Made by a program: the position numbers and the translations under genes. From assembly GCF_004348735.1 (NCBI RefSeq), contig NZ_SMKT01000092.1, positions 1 through 36,953 of the forward strand: a DNA stretch of 36,953 nt, read 5' to 3'. The notes beneath the pieces were generated by a model. The model worked only from the letters and a program-made list of their open reading frames with translations, did no database searches and was not told the DNA's origin. Shown piece by piece: positions 23,801 to 30,728 of the stretch (positions within the stretch are counted from its first letter, which is position 1; each line of letters starts with the position of its first letter). The DNA is from Actinomadura sp. KC06. Its GTDB lineage: Bacteria; Actinomycetota; Actinomycetes; Streptosporangiales; Streptosporangiaceae.

Positions 23801-24278
23801 GCTGGCGCACGTCCGGGAGCTGCTGCCGCCGCACATGGTGCCCGAACTGCTCGTCCGCGTGGACGAGCTGCCGCTGACCGCCAACGGCAAGGTCGACCGG
23901 AAGGCGCTCGCCGCGCTGGCCGCCGCCGAGGCCGGGGAGGCGTCCGCCGCCTACGTCGAGCCGGAGACACCGCTGGAGAAGGTGTTCGCCCGGGTCGTGG
24001 CCGGGGTGCTGGGGGCGGAGCGCGTCGGCGCGGACGCCGACTTCTTCGCGCTCGGCGGCGACTCCGTCCTCGCCACCACCGTGATCGCGCGGCTGCGGGA
24101 GGCGCTCGACACGACCGCGCTGCCGGTGCGGGTCCTGTTCGCCGAGCGGACGGTCGCGCGCGTCTGCCGCCGCTTCACCGAGCTGCAGGAGACGCCGGGA
24201 CGCCTGGAGGCCGTCGCCGCGATCTGGCTGGAGGTCGAGGCGATGAGCGAGGACGAACTCGCCGCCCGCCTCGGCTGA
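20895..24278 (+). CDS. Non-ribosomal peptide synthetase, one module: ArCP-Cy-A-PCP
   Basis: 1127 residues. An aryl-carrier domain spans about 1-75 (LGMDS, phosphopantetheine Ser35). A heterocyclisation domain spans about 100-530 with the diagnostic DxxxxDxxS (Asp230, Asp235, Ser238). An adenylation domain follows at about 545-1005 (FTSGSTGEPKG at 673-683, YRTGD at 896-900, Lys999), then a carrier domain with LGGDS (Ser1057) and a short acidic tail. There is no thioesterase or epimerase. The eye-aligned A-domain code is D-L-F-N-L-G-L-I-H-K: close to Cys codes, but with the G and H of Thr codes. The architecture is that of MbtB, which makes hydroxyphenyl-oxazoline. Start GTG 20895 has GGAGGGAG upstream. 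It probably condenses salicylate with Ser, Thr or Cys and cyclises it. Confidence 0.93.
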   Translation: MPTALTWEDLHAALAEVLGEPAGADDNLIELGMDSIRLMQLTGRLRRRGVEIRFAELAERPTLAGWWALLAEKGQVDASEGPDDAGPDEFDPADIEPDGPFPLALMQHAYWIGRDSGQSLGSVAAHLYVELDGREIDPARLEDAVRALVARHPMLRVAVSDDGAQRILPERPGPAVTVHDLRESADPEAGLEAIRAEMSEQRLPIEDGRVFDARLSLLPAGTSRLHLDVDMVAADAMSYRVMLDDLAALYEGETLAPIRYGYARYLADDPRAEAREQDRRWWADRLADLPGPPELPVVAEPGNRVERKHHWLSPDDKDRFIARAHAEGVTPAMALATVFAEVIGAWSATPRFLLNLPLFHREPVHPDVDKVVGDFTGSIMLEADLTEDLTFIGRARAVQANLHTAGAHSDYSGLEVLRDLSRQRGEQVLAPIVYTSALNLGELFGERVRGHFGEPGWIVSQGPQVLLDAQVTEVSGGLLLNWDVRRPAFPDGVAEAMFAAYTSAITRLGAPGADWDVPLGIAAPPSQLRVRHGLNATPAPPPRTLTEGFFEHARRRPDAPALHWGDDGTLTYGELAARALRIASGLAGEGVRPGDRVSVELPKGPDQAAAVLGVLAAGAAYVPIGPEQPEARRAKIRATARVAASLAPDRIADAEPLAEPVKTRPEQVAYVLFTSGSTGEPKGVEVSHGAAMNTIGDLVDRFALGPDDVTFGISALDFDLSVFDLFAPWHAGGAVVLPDEDERRDAARWADLVRRRSVTVLNCVPSVLEMLLRAGRAESLRLVLLGGDWVGTHLPALLDERAPGCRFVALGGTTETAIHSTVQEVVGEVPRDWHAVPYGVPLRGVACRVVDELGRDRPDWVAGELWIGGSGVADGYAADPERTADRFVVHEGARWYRTGDLARYRPDGTLEFLGRRDHQVKVRGFRIELGEVEAALRDHPAVGRAVALLANGRLSATVEAGEDLDRDAVLAHVRELLPPHMVPELLVRVDELPLTANGKVDRKALAALAAAEAGEASAAYVEPETPLEKVFARVVAGVLGAERVGADADFFALGGDSVLATTVIARLREALDTTALPVRVLFAERTVARVCRRFTELQETPGRLEAVAAIWLEVEAMSEDELAARLG

Positions 24279-24291
24279 CCGCCCCTCAGCC
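24273..24291. terminator. Short stem-loop between convergent NRPS and MFS genes
   Basis: GGCTGA (24273-24278) and TCAGCC (24286-24291) form a 6-bp stem with a 7-base loop that includes both stop codons. Its placement suits a bidirectional terminator, but the stem is short. Confidence 0.35.
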
Positions 24292-25557
24292 CGGCTCGGG
24301 CTCCGGTTCGGGCTCCGGACGCAGCGTCGCCGTCCGGAGCCCGGTGAGGGTCAGCGCCAAGGCCAGAGCCAGGACGGCGCTGACCGTCCCGTAGACGACG
24401 ATGGCCGCGCCCGGCGCGAGGTAGCGGCCGAGGGCCCCGGCGCCCAGCGACCCGACCGCGCCGCCTCCCGTTTCCTGCGCGGCCCAGAGCGCGTTGACGC
24501 GTCCGAGATGCGAGTCGGGCGTATGCGACTGGATCAGCCCGTACCGCAGGATCTCCTCGACCGACTGGGCGAACCCGTACGCGAACAGGATCGCGACCGC
24601 CAGCGCAGGATGACGCGCCAGGCCCAGGCACGCGAGCGCGGCGAACCCCGCGACGGACGCGACGAGCAGCGCCATCCCGGGCGCCCGCGCCGTCCCCGCC
24701 CATCCGCTCGTGACGGACGCGAGCACCGCGCCGCACGCGGGCGCCGCGAACAGCAGCCCGACCGTGGTCGCGCCGCCGTCCAGGCTCCGGGCGGCGAACG
24801 CGGGCATCAGCACCGGAATGCCGCCCGCCACCATGAACAGCAGCCCGAGCAGCATCAGCGACCCGACGACGCGATGCGACGCGACGAAGCGGAACCCCTC
24901 CGCGACGGACTTCAGCGGGTTCGCGGGCTTCCCGTCCCCGAGATCGGGCTTCAGCGACGGCAGCCCGGTCAGCAGCGCGAGCGTGCCGATCGTCCCGGCG
25001 GCCGCCGCCGCGTAGTTCCAGCCGACGCCGAACGCCGACACCACGACGCCGCCGAGCGCCGGCGACGCCATCGACCCGAGCCGGACGGTCAGCGCGTTGA
25101 GCGCGCCCGCAGCGACCAGCTTGTCCGGCGCCACCAGGGCGGGCGTCGCGGCCAGCAGCGCGGTGACGCTGACGCCGGTCGCGAGCCCGTCCCACGCCGC
25201 GAGCACGTAGACGGCCGGGAGCCACGGCGACGGCAGGAACGCGTTCAGCGCCAGCAGGACGAACCCCGCCCCGGCGGCCGTCCGGGCGTGCAGCATCAGC
25301 CGCCGCCGGTCGTACCGGTCGGCGAGGACCCCGCCCCACAGGAACCCGGCAAGGAGCGCGAACCCCTCCGCCGCGGACACCGCGCCGACGTGCACCGTCG
25401 ACCCCGTCATGTCGTAGACCTGCACCGGGACGGCGACCGCCAGCATCCCGATCCCGAACACCGAGACGGTGCGGGCGATGAACACGTTGCGGAACGGCCT
25501 GCTGTCGCGGAGCGGGCCGATATCCATCGCAAGTCGGCGGGCCAGTCGCCGGAGCAT
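24286..25557 (-). CDS. MFS transporter, EntS-like siderophore exporter
   Basis: A 423-residue major-facilitator protein of the enterobactin-exporter (EntS) group. MDIGPLRDSRPFRNVFIARTVSVFG is the characteristic family start and GVLADRYDRRRLML the loop 2-3 motif; about twelve hydrophobic segments follow. The ATG at 25557 has AGGAG about ten bases upstream; an internal ATG (residue 11, MDIGPL) could also serve. The C-terminus is an odd PEPEPEPEPG tail encoded by a short direct repeat (copies of TCGGGCTCCGG near 24296-24320). It converges on the NRPS and diverges from panD over iron box 3. Its probable role is export of the siderophore made here. Confidence 0.9.
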   Translation of the reverse strand: MLRRLARRLAMDIGPLRDSRPFRNVFIARTVSVFGIGMLAVAVPVQVYDMTGSTVHVGAVSAAEGFALLAGFLWGGVLADRYDRRRLMLHARTAAGAGFVLLALNAFLPSPWLPAVYVLAAWDGLATGVSVTALLAATPALVAPDKLVAAGALNALTVRLGSMASPALGGVVVSAFGVGWNYAAAAAGTIGTLALLTGLPSLKPDLGDGKPANPLKSVAEGFRFVASHRVVGSLMLLGLLFMVAGGIPVLMPAFAARSLDGGATTVGLLFAAPACGAVLASVTSGWAGTARAPGMALLVASVAGFAALACLGLARHPALAVAILFAYGFAQSVEEILRYGLIQSHTPDSHLGRVNALWAAQETGGGAVGSLGAGALGRYLAPGAAIVVYGTVSAVLALALALTLTGLRTATLRPEPEPEPEPG

Positions 25558-25588
25558 TCTCGGGGTTCTCCTCTGCCGGGGGAATGGC

Positions 25589-25607
25589 TAAGGTAAGCCT
25601 AGCCTTA
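25589..25607 (+). promoter_or_regulatory. Iron box 3 (DmdR/IdeR-type), MFS-panD divergent promoter
   Basis: TAAGGTAAGCCTAGCCTTA matches the iron-box consensus at 14 of 19 positions and is itself dyadic (CTAAGG...CCTTAG). It lies in the gap between the exporter (start 25557) and panD (start 25635), so both should be derepressed by iron limitation. Confidence 0.75.
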
Positions 25608-25634
25608 GTTGGTCTTGGAGAAGAGGGCGTACCG

Positions 25635-26042
25635 GTGCAGCGCATCCTGATGAACGGAAAGATCCACCGTGCCACGGTCACCCAGGCGGACCTGCATTAC
25701 GTGGGCTCGCTGACCATCGACGCGGACCTCATGGCCGCCGCCGACATCGTGGAGGGCGAGCAGGTCCACGTCGTGGACATCACCAACGGCTCCCGTCTCG
25801 TCACCTACGCCATCACCGGCGATGCGGGCAGCGGCGTCATCGGGATCAACGGCGCGGCGGCCCGCCTGGTCCAGCCCGGCGACCTGGTCATCATCATCAC
25901 CTACACGGCCGTGGCCGAGGCCGACCGCCCCCGCCACGAGCCCCGCGTCGTCCACGTGGACGGCGCCAACCGGATCGTCGCGCTGGGCTCGGACCCGGCC
26001 GAACCGGTGCCCGGCGCCCCGGCCCAGGTCGCGGGGCGGTGA
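25635..26042 (+). CDS. panD: Aspartate 1-decarboxylase (pyruvoyl-dependent)
   Basis: A 135-residue PanD, slightly longer than the usual 120-140. It converts L-aspartate to beta-alanine and CO2. KIHRATVTQADLHYVGS places the self-cleavage site at Gly24-Ser25, where Ser25 becomes the pyruvoyl group; Lys9 and Tyr22 are the usual active-site residues. GTG 25635, with GAGGG seven bases upstream, gives the family N-terminus. A longer frame from ATG 25584 would run through iron box 3 and is rejected. It is followed 7 bp later by the aryl-AMP ligase, so it is embedded in an iron-regulated siderophore operon rather than with panB or panC. That suggests beta-alanine for the siderophore or for phosphopantetheine supply. 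Confidence 0.95.
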   Translation: MQRILMNGKIHRATVTQADLHYVGSLTIDADLMAAADIVEGEQVHVVDITNGSRLVTYAITGDAGSGVIGINGAAARLVQPGDLVIIITYTAVAEADRPRHEPRVVHVDGANRIVALGSDPAEPVPGAPAQVAGR

Positions 26043-26049
26043 GCGGCCG

Positions 26050-27633
26050 ATGACCGGTTCGAACACGGACGGCCTCGTCCCCTGGCCGGACGACTTCGAG
26101 GCCCGCTACAAGGCCGAGGGCTTCTGGAGCGACCGCGTCCTCGGCGACGTCCTGCGCGGCGACCCCGGCAAGACCGCCCTGGTCGCGGGCGCCGACCGCC
26201 TCACCTACGCCGAACTGGACGACCGCGCCTCCCGCGCCGCCGCCGGGTTCCTGCGCCTGGGCATCGGCCCGGGCGACCGCGTCGTCGTCCAGCTCCCCAA
26301 CACGACCGGCTTCGTGGTGACGTTCCTCGCGCTCGTCCGAATCGGCGCGGCGCCCGTGCTCGCGCTGCCCGCGCACCGCGAGAGCGAGATCCGCTACCTG
26401 TGCGAGCTGTCCGAGGCGTCCGCCTACGTCTGCGCCGACCGCGACGGCGACTTCGACTACCGGGAGATGGCCCGCACCCTCCCGGTCGAGCATGTGATCG
26501 TGGACGGCGACGCGCAGGACCTCACCGCCCTGTCCTCCGTCGACGCCGACCCGGTCGACGTGCCCCGGCCCGACCCGTCCGACGTGGGCGTCTTCCTCCT
26601 GTCCGGCGGCACCACGGGCCTGCCGAAGCTGATCCCCCGGACGCACCGCGACTACGTCTACAACCTGGAGGCCAGCGCCGAGGTCTGCGGGTTCACGTCC
26701 GCCACCGTCTACCTCGTCGTCCTGCCCGCCGCGCACAACTTCGCGCTCGCCTGCCCCGGCGTCCTCGGCGTGTTCGCCAACGGCGGCACGGTCGTGCTGT
26801 CCCCGTCGGGCTCCCCGGACGAGGCGTTCCCCCTCATCGAGCGCGAACGCGCGACGGTCTGCGCGGTCGTCCCCCCGATCGCGCTCCTCTGGCTGGACGC
26901 GGTCACCTGGCAGGACGAGGACATCTCGGCCCTCGAACTCCTCCAGGTCGGCGGCGCCAAGTTCGCCGCCGAACGCGCCGCCGAGGTCCCGGACGTCCTG
27001 GGCTGCCAGGTCCAGCAGGTCTTCGGCATGGCCGAGGGCCTCCTCAACTACACCCGCCTGGACGATCCCCGCGACCTCGTCGAGCAGACCCAGGGCCGCC
27101 CCCTCTCGCCCGCCGACGAGATCCGCGTCGTGGACGCCGACGGCGAGGACGTCGCGCCGGGCGAGACGGGCGAGCTCCTCACCCGCGGCCCGTACACGCT
27201 CCGCGGCTACTACCGCGCCCCCGAGCACAACGCCCGCTCGTTCACCCCGGACGGCTTCTACCGGACGGGCGACCTCGTCCGGCAGCTCCCCTCGGGCCAC
27301 CTCATCGTGGAGGGCCGCGAGAAGGACCAGATCAACCGCGGCGGCGACAAGATCTCCGCCGAGGAGCTCGAGAACCATCTCCTCGCGCACCCGGCCGTCC
27401 ACGACGCCGCCGTCGTCGGCATCCCCGACCCGATGATGGGCGAACGCACCTGCGCGTTCCTCATCATCAGGGACGGCGAGAAGACCCCGGACCTCCGCGA
27501 GATGAAGGACTTCCTCCGGGCCCGCGGCGTCGCCGCCTACAAGTTCCCCGACCGCCTCGAAACGACCGACGCCTTCCCCCGCACCCCCGTAGGCAAGATC
27601 AGCAAGAAGTCCCTGGCCGCAGGCATCTCCTGA
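26050..27633 (+). CDS. Aryl-AMP ligase, DhbE/EntE family, probably salicylate-specific
   Basis: A 527-residue stand-alone adenylating enzyme that loads an aryl acid onto an aryl-carrier protein. LLSGGTTGLPK (183-193) is the P-loop and REKDQINRGGDKISAEE the hinge region. The pocket reads HNFALAC (229-235) and AEGLLNY (328-334). In the DhbE numbering I recall, position 240 (Ser for 2,3-DHB, Cys for salicylate) is Cys235 here, and position 337 (Val for DHB, Leu for salicylate) is Leu332. Both point to salicylate. It probably serves the N-terminal ArCP of the NRPS. It is 7 bp after panD and last in that unit. No salicylate or DHB synthesis gene is in the window. Confidence 0.92.
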   Translation: MTGSNTDGLVPWPDDFEARYKAEGFWSDRVLGDVLRGDPGKTALVAGADRLTYAELDDRASRAAAGFLRLGIGPGDRVVVQLPNTTGFVVTFLALVRIGAAPVLALPAHRESEIRYLCELSEASAYVCADRDGDFDYREMARTLPVEHVIVDGDAQDLTALSSVDADPVDVPRPDPSDVGVFLLSGGTTGLPKLIPRTHRDYVYNLEASAEVCGFTSATVYLVVLPAAHNFALACPGVLGVFANGGTVVLSPSGSPDEAFPLIERERATVCAVVPPIALLWLDAVTWQDEDISALELLQVGGAKFAAERAAEVPDVLGCQVQQVFGMAEGLLNYTRLDDPRDLVEQTQGRPLSPADEIRVVDADGEDVAPGETGELLTRGPYTLRGYYRAPEHNARSFTPDGFYRTGDLVRQLPSGHLIVEGREKDQINRGGDKISAEELENHLLAHPAVHDAAVVGIPDPMMGERTCAFLIIRDGEKTPDLREMKDFLRARGVAAYKFPDRLETTDAFPRTPVGKISKKSLAAGIS

Positions 27634-27672
27634 GCGTCGCGCGCCGACCTCGGCGGCGGAAGCGGCACCGGG

Positions 27673-28448
27673 TCATCCCGGCTGGCAGGTTCGGCACCAG
27701 ACCGTCCGGCGGCCGGAGACGCGGCGGCTGGACAGGGTCGTGCCGCAGCGCGGGCACGCGGCCTCCGGCTCGTCGCGGGCGCCGGTGAGCCACGTGTCGC
27801 GCGGCGGGACGCGTCCGGCCTTGACGGATTCGCGCAGGACGCGGCGCATCGCACGGTGCAGGGCGGTGAGTTCGGCGTCGTCCAGGTCCCGAGCGGTGCG
27901 AAGCGGGTTAATCCGGGCGCGCCAGCAGATCTCGTCGGCGAGCAGGTTGCCCAGGCCCGCGAGGACGGACTGGTCGGTCAGCGTCGTCTTGAGCCGTCCG
28001 CGCCGTCCCGAGAGGAGGCCGGCGAGGTCGCGGCGGGACAGCCCGGACGCGTCCGGGCCGAGGCCGTCGAGCGCGCGCTCCGCCGCCTCGCCGTCGGCGG
28101 CGAGGCGGACGCCCTGGAGCTTGCGCATGTCGCGTAGCGCAGCTCGCCGTCCCGGAGCCGCCAGACGACGCGGTCGTGCCGGTGGCGCGGCTCGTCCGTC
28201 CGGTGCCAGGACAGCGACCCGGTCATGCCGAAGTGCAGCAGGAGCACCGGGCCGCCGGCCGGCGCGACCAGCCATTTGCCGTGCCTGCGCGGCTCTCCGA
28301 ACCGGTGGCCGCGCAGTGCCGCGCCCAGCCTCCGGGCGGTGACCCCGCGCAGGACGCCCGCGTCGAGCACGGACACCGACCGGATCGGCTCCCCGGTGTG
28401 CTCGGCCAGCACCCTGCGGAACCCTTCGACGTCCGGAAGCTCGGGCAT
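27673..28448 (-). pseudogene. Fpg/Nei-family DNA glycosylase, interrupted by a frameshift
   Basis: The N-terminal frame starts MPELPDVEGFRRVL (catalytic Pro2, Glu3) and continues through GKWLV and LHFGMTGSL to GELRYA. The downstream frame resumes with DMRKLQGV, then LTDQSVLAGLGNLLADEICWRARI (helix-two-turn-helix), and ends with a CPRCG...CRTC zinc finger. The two frames join at about 28131-28132. Restoring one G (GCGAC to GCGGAC) would give the uninterrupted RYADMRKLQG typical of the family. So either the gene recently acquired a one-base deletion or the assembly has an error in a GC-rich run. The intact protein would remove oxidised bases. Confidence 0.86.
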
Positions 28449-28458
28449 GCCATGCCCC

Positions 28459-28497
28459 TACCCCGTCAGGCGCGGCCGGTTACCCCGTCAGGCGCGG
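28459..28497. repeat. 17-bp direct repeat at the 3' end of the LacI gene
   Basis: TACCCCGTCAGGCGCGG occurs at 28459-28475 and 28481-28497 with a 22-bp period. The second copy covers the LacI stop codon and the first lies in the 39-bp gap, as if a small slip duplicated the gene end. Confidence 0.6.
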
Positions 28498-29513
28498 GCG
28501 GTGCGGCGCGCGGTCGTCTCGCGGGGGATGAGCCGGTGGCTCAGGGGAGTGGTCTCGGCGGCGCCCGCGGCGGCTCCCGGGGGAGTGTCGATGATGTGGC
28601 GGGCGGCCATGGCGCCCATCTCGTACAGCGGGAGGCTGACCGTGGTCAGGCCGACGAACTGGGCGACGCGGAGGTCGTCGATGCCGGCGACGGAGACCTC
28701 GCCGGGGACGTCGATGCGCGCCTGCCGCAGCGCGTTGAGCGCGCCGACGGCGGCCTCGTCGTTGGCCGCGAGGACGGCGTCCGGCAGGGGCGGGCGCGCG
28801 ATGAGCCGCATGGCCGCGGCGTGCCCGGCCTCGAAGTCGAACCCGCCGGGAAGGACCTGCGCGCTGCCGGCGAGGTCGGCGTTGCTCATGCAGGCGAGGA
28901 AGCCGTCCCTGCGCTGCCGGGTGGCCACCATGCCCTCCGGCCCCTCGATGAACGCGATCCGGCGGTGGCCGAGCGAGACGAGGTAGTCGGTGATGTCGTA
29001 GGCGGCGGCCTGGGCGTCGGCGGCGATGACGGGGCAGCCGATGTCGCGGGCGGCGAGCGAGACGGCGTGGATGCCTTGCTCCCGCGCCTGGCGGACGGCC
29101 TTGGCGAGCTCCGGTTCCTTCGGGTCGTCCACGTAGCCGCTGCCCGCGAAGATGACCCCCGCGGCGCGGTAGTCGCGCATCGTCCGGACGCGCGTGATCT
29201 CCGTCGTGGTGCGGCGGTCGACGTTGCACAGCATGGTGACGTAGCCGGCGCGGCTGGCGACGTCGTCCACCCCGCGGGCGATGACGGAGAAGTACGGGTT
29301 GACGATGTCGCTCACGAGGACGCCCATGAGCCGGCTGGTGCGCGAGACCAGCGCGCGGGCCAGCGCGCTCGGCGAATAGCCGAGCTCCTCGGCGACCGCG
29401 ATGACCTTGGCGCGGGTCTTGGCCGAGATGGGATGGCTGGATCCGGTCAGCACCCGTGACGCGGTGGACACCGACACCCCCGCCGCCCGGGCGACTTCCG
29501 CGAGTGAGCTCAC
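28488..29513 (-). CDS. LacI family transcriptional regulator
   Basis: A repressor of about 341 residues. SSLAEVARAAGVSVSTASRVL at the N-terminus is the LacI-type helix-turn-helix, YSPSALARAL the hinge helix that fits the minor groove, and the rest a periplasmic-binding-like effector domain (GVLVSDIVNPYFS, LGHRRIAFIEGP, AANDEAAVGAL, VSVAGIDD). GTG 29519 abuts the ribosome site with no spacing, so GTG 29513, six bases after AGGAGG, is preferred. It diverges from the SBP-permease operon. Operator-like palindromes lie at 29527-29540 (its own leader) and 29653-29668, so it likely controls itself and the operon. LacI proteins usually sense sugars, but these transporters are not sugar-type. Confidence 0.93.
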   Translation of the reverse strand: MSSLAEVARAAGVSVSTASRVLTGSSHPISAKTRAKVIAVAEELGYSPSALARALVSRTSRLMGVLVSDIVNPYFSVIARGVDDVASRAGYVTMLCNVDRRTTTEITRVRTMRDYRAAGVIFAGSGYVDDPKEPELAKAVRQAREQGIHAVSLAARDIGCPVIAADAQAAAYDITDYLVSLGHRRIAFIEGPEGMVATRQRRDGFLACMSNADLAGSAQVLPGGFDFEAGHAAAMRLIARPPLPDAVLAANDEAAVGALNALRQARIDVPGEVSVAGIDDLRVAQFVGLTTVSLPLYEMGAMAARHIIDTPPGAAAGAAETTPLSHRLIPRETTARRTARA

Positions 29514-29526
29514 GGCCACCCTCCTA

Positions 29527-29540
29527 GGAGAACGTTTTCC
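29527..29540. promoter_or_regulatory. LacI-type operator in the regulator's own leader
   Basis: GGAGAACGTTTTCC is palindromic except for one base pair, with the central AACGTT common in LacI-family sites. It overlaps the regulator's SD and suggests autorepression. Confidence 0.55.
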
Positions 29541-29613
29541 TGATTATGGCACGAGCCGGCACCGCCGCCAAACGGAACCTGCCTGTTCCAGGGCGATTTC
29601 CAGTGATTCCCCT

Positions 29614-29643
29614 TGACATTTCTGTGGTACGGCTCACTACCAT
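29614..29643 (+). promoter_or_regulatory. Putative promoter of the SBP-permease-amidohydrolase operon
   Basis: A consensus -35, TTGACA (29614-29619), is followed after 18 bp by a weak -10-like CTACAT (29638-29643). The expected start near 29650 is just before the LacI-type palindrome at 29653. Confidence 0.45.
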
Positions 29644-29652
29644 GCCGATCTA

Positions 29653-29668
29653 AGGCATACGTTTGCCT
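29653..29668. promoter_or_regulatory. LacI-type operator before the SBP operon
   Basis: AGGCATACGTTTGCCT has arms AGGCA/TGCCT around an ACGT centre; 14 of 16 positions are symmetric. It lies downstream of the putative -10, where a bound repressor would block transcription. The gap 29514-29732 holds no gene I can support. Confidence 0.6.
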
Positions 29669-29732
29669 AGTCGATTACCTCGCCTTTCGAAGCGAATCCG
29701 AGGGAACCGGCACGATCTTGGAGGAGGAGACT

Positions 29733-30728
29733 GTGGACGCCGGGACACATCTCAGACGGCTCGCCGCGCTCGCGGCCCTCGTCGCCCTGGCCGCGAGCGG
29801 CGCCGCGTGCGGCGGCGGGGGCGCGGCCGAGAGCAAGGGGAACGGGAAGCTCTCGTTCAAGGTGGCCCTCACCGAACCCGACATCACGACCGTGCCGATC
29901 CTCGCCGCCCTCGACGACCTCCGCGGGCAGGGCCACACGATCAAGGTCGTCGAGCTGGCGGAGCCCGAACTGTCCATCGAGGGGCTGGCGAAGGGGGACT
30001 ACGCGCTCTCGGCCGAGGCGACGAGCCCCGCCCTGCTCGCTGTCGAGCGCGGCGCCCCCATCAAGATCATCGCCGATGCCATCGGGAACCAGTGGGCGGT
30101 CTACGGCAAGCGCGGCATCTCGTCCTGCGACCAGCTGGACGGCAGCCCGTTCGGGATCTTCAGCGAGGGCGCGACGGCGACCGCCATGGTCAAGGAGTGG
30201 GTGAGGTCCACCTGCGCTCCCGGCAAGAAGCCCAAGTACCTGACGATCGGCGGCTCGGACGTCCGCGCCCAGGCGCTCGTCACCGGACGGATCGCCGCCA
30301 CCGCGCTCGAGGTCTCCGACGTGGTCGCCCTGGAGTCCAAGGGCGGCGAGTTCGCCAAGGTCGCCGACTTCGCCCAGAGCCTGCCCGACCTCCGGCCGCA
30401 GACCGTCTACGCCAACGGCGACTTCATCACCGAGCACAAGGACGTGACGCAGGCCCTGGTCACCGCGCTGACCCGGCAGCACGCGAAGATCAACGCCGAT
30501 CCGCGGCACCTGGTGGGGCTGGCCGCCAAGTACCTGCCGGAGGAGGACGGCGCCGAGATGGCGAAGGTCGCCGACCGGTACGCCCGGGCGGGGCTCTTCA
30601 ACGCCGCGGCGCTGACGGAGAAGAACATGCAGGGCACCATCGACTTCTTCGTCCGGGCAGGCGTGATCAAGGAGGGCATGACCGCCAAGGACGCGGCGGA
30701 CCTGACGTTCGTGAAGGCGGCCCGATGA
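29733..30728 (+). CDS. NitT/TauT-type ABC transporter substrate-binding lipoprotein (SBP 1)
   Basis: A 331-residue binding protein. The N-terminus has Arg residues, a hydrophobic run and Cys26 in GAAC followed by a glycine-rich stretch, which suggests a lipoprotein although the lipobox lacks the usual Leu at -3. The mature part, with SIEGLAKGDYALSAEATSPALLAVERGAPIKII, resembles NMT1/SsuA-type proteins. An open frame runs back to 29613, but GTG 29733 with GGAGGAGG before it gives a proper signal peptide. The stop overlaps the ATG of the permease. It is first in a five-gene operon under the LacI-type operator; the ligand is unknown. Confidence 0.87.
   Translation: MDAGTHLRRLAALAALVALAASGAACGGGGAAESKGNGKLSFKVALTEPDITTVPILAALDDLRGQGHTIKVVELAEPELSIEGLAKGDYALSAEATSPALLAVERGAPIKIIADAIGNQWAVYGKRGISSCDQLDGSPFGIFSEGATATAMVKEWVRSTCAPGKKPKYLTIGGSDVRAQALVTGRIAATALEVSDVVALESKGGEFAKVADFAQSLPDLRPQTVYANGDFITEHKDVTQALVTALTRQHAKINADPRHLVGLAAKYLPEEDGAEMAKVADRYARAGLFNAAALTEKNMQGTIDFFVRAGVIKEGMTAKDAADLTFVKAAR

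Noticed and set aside
19587..23834. A 1415-codon minus-strand open frame
   Set aside because: It lies antisense to the FecCD/FecE/NRPS genes, whose motifs are unmistakable. Its translation is compositionally biased and matches no domain.
25584..25634. Longer PanD starting at ATG 25584
   Set aside because: The extra 17 residues are encoded by iron box 3 and the SD region; PanD proteins begin a few residues before KIHRATVTQ, as from GTG 25635.
29573..29592. GGAAC-N6-GTTCC dyad upstream of the SBP operon as a third LacI site
   Set aside because: It lacks the central CG and flanks of the other two palindromes and lies upstream of the -35; too short to support.
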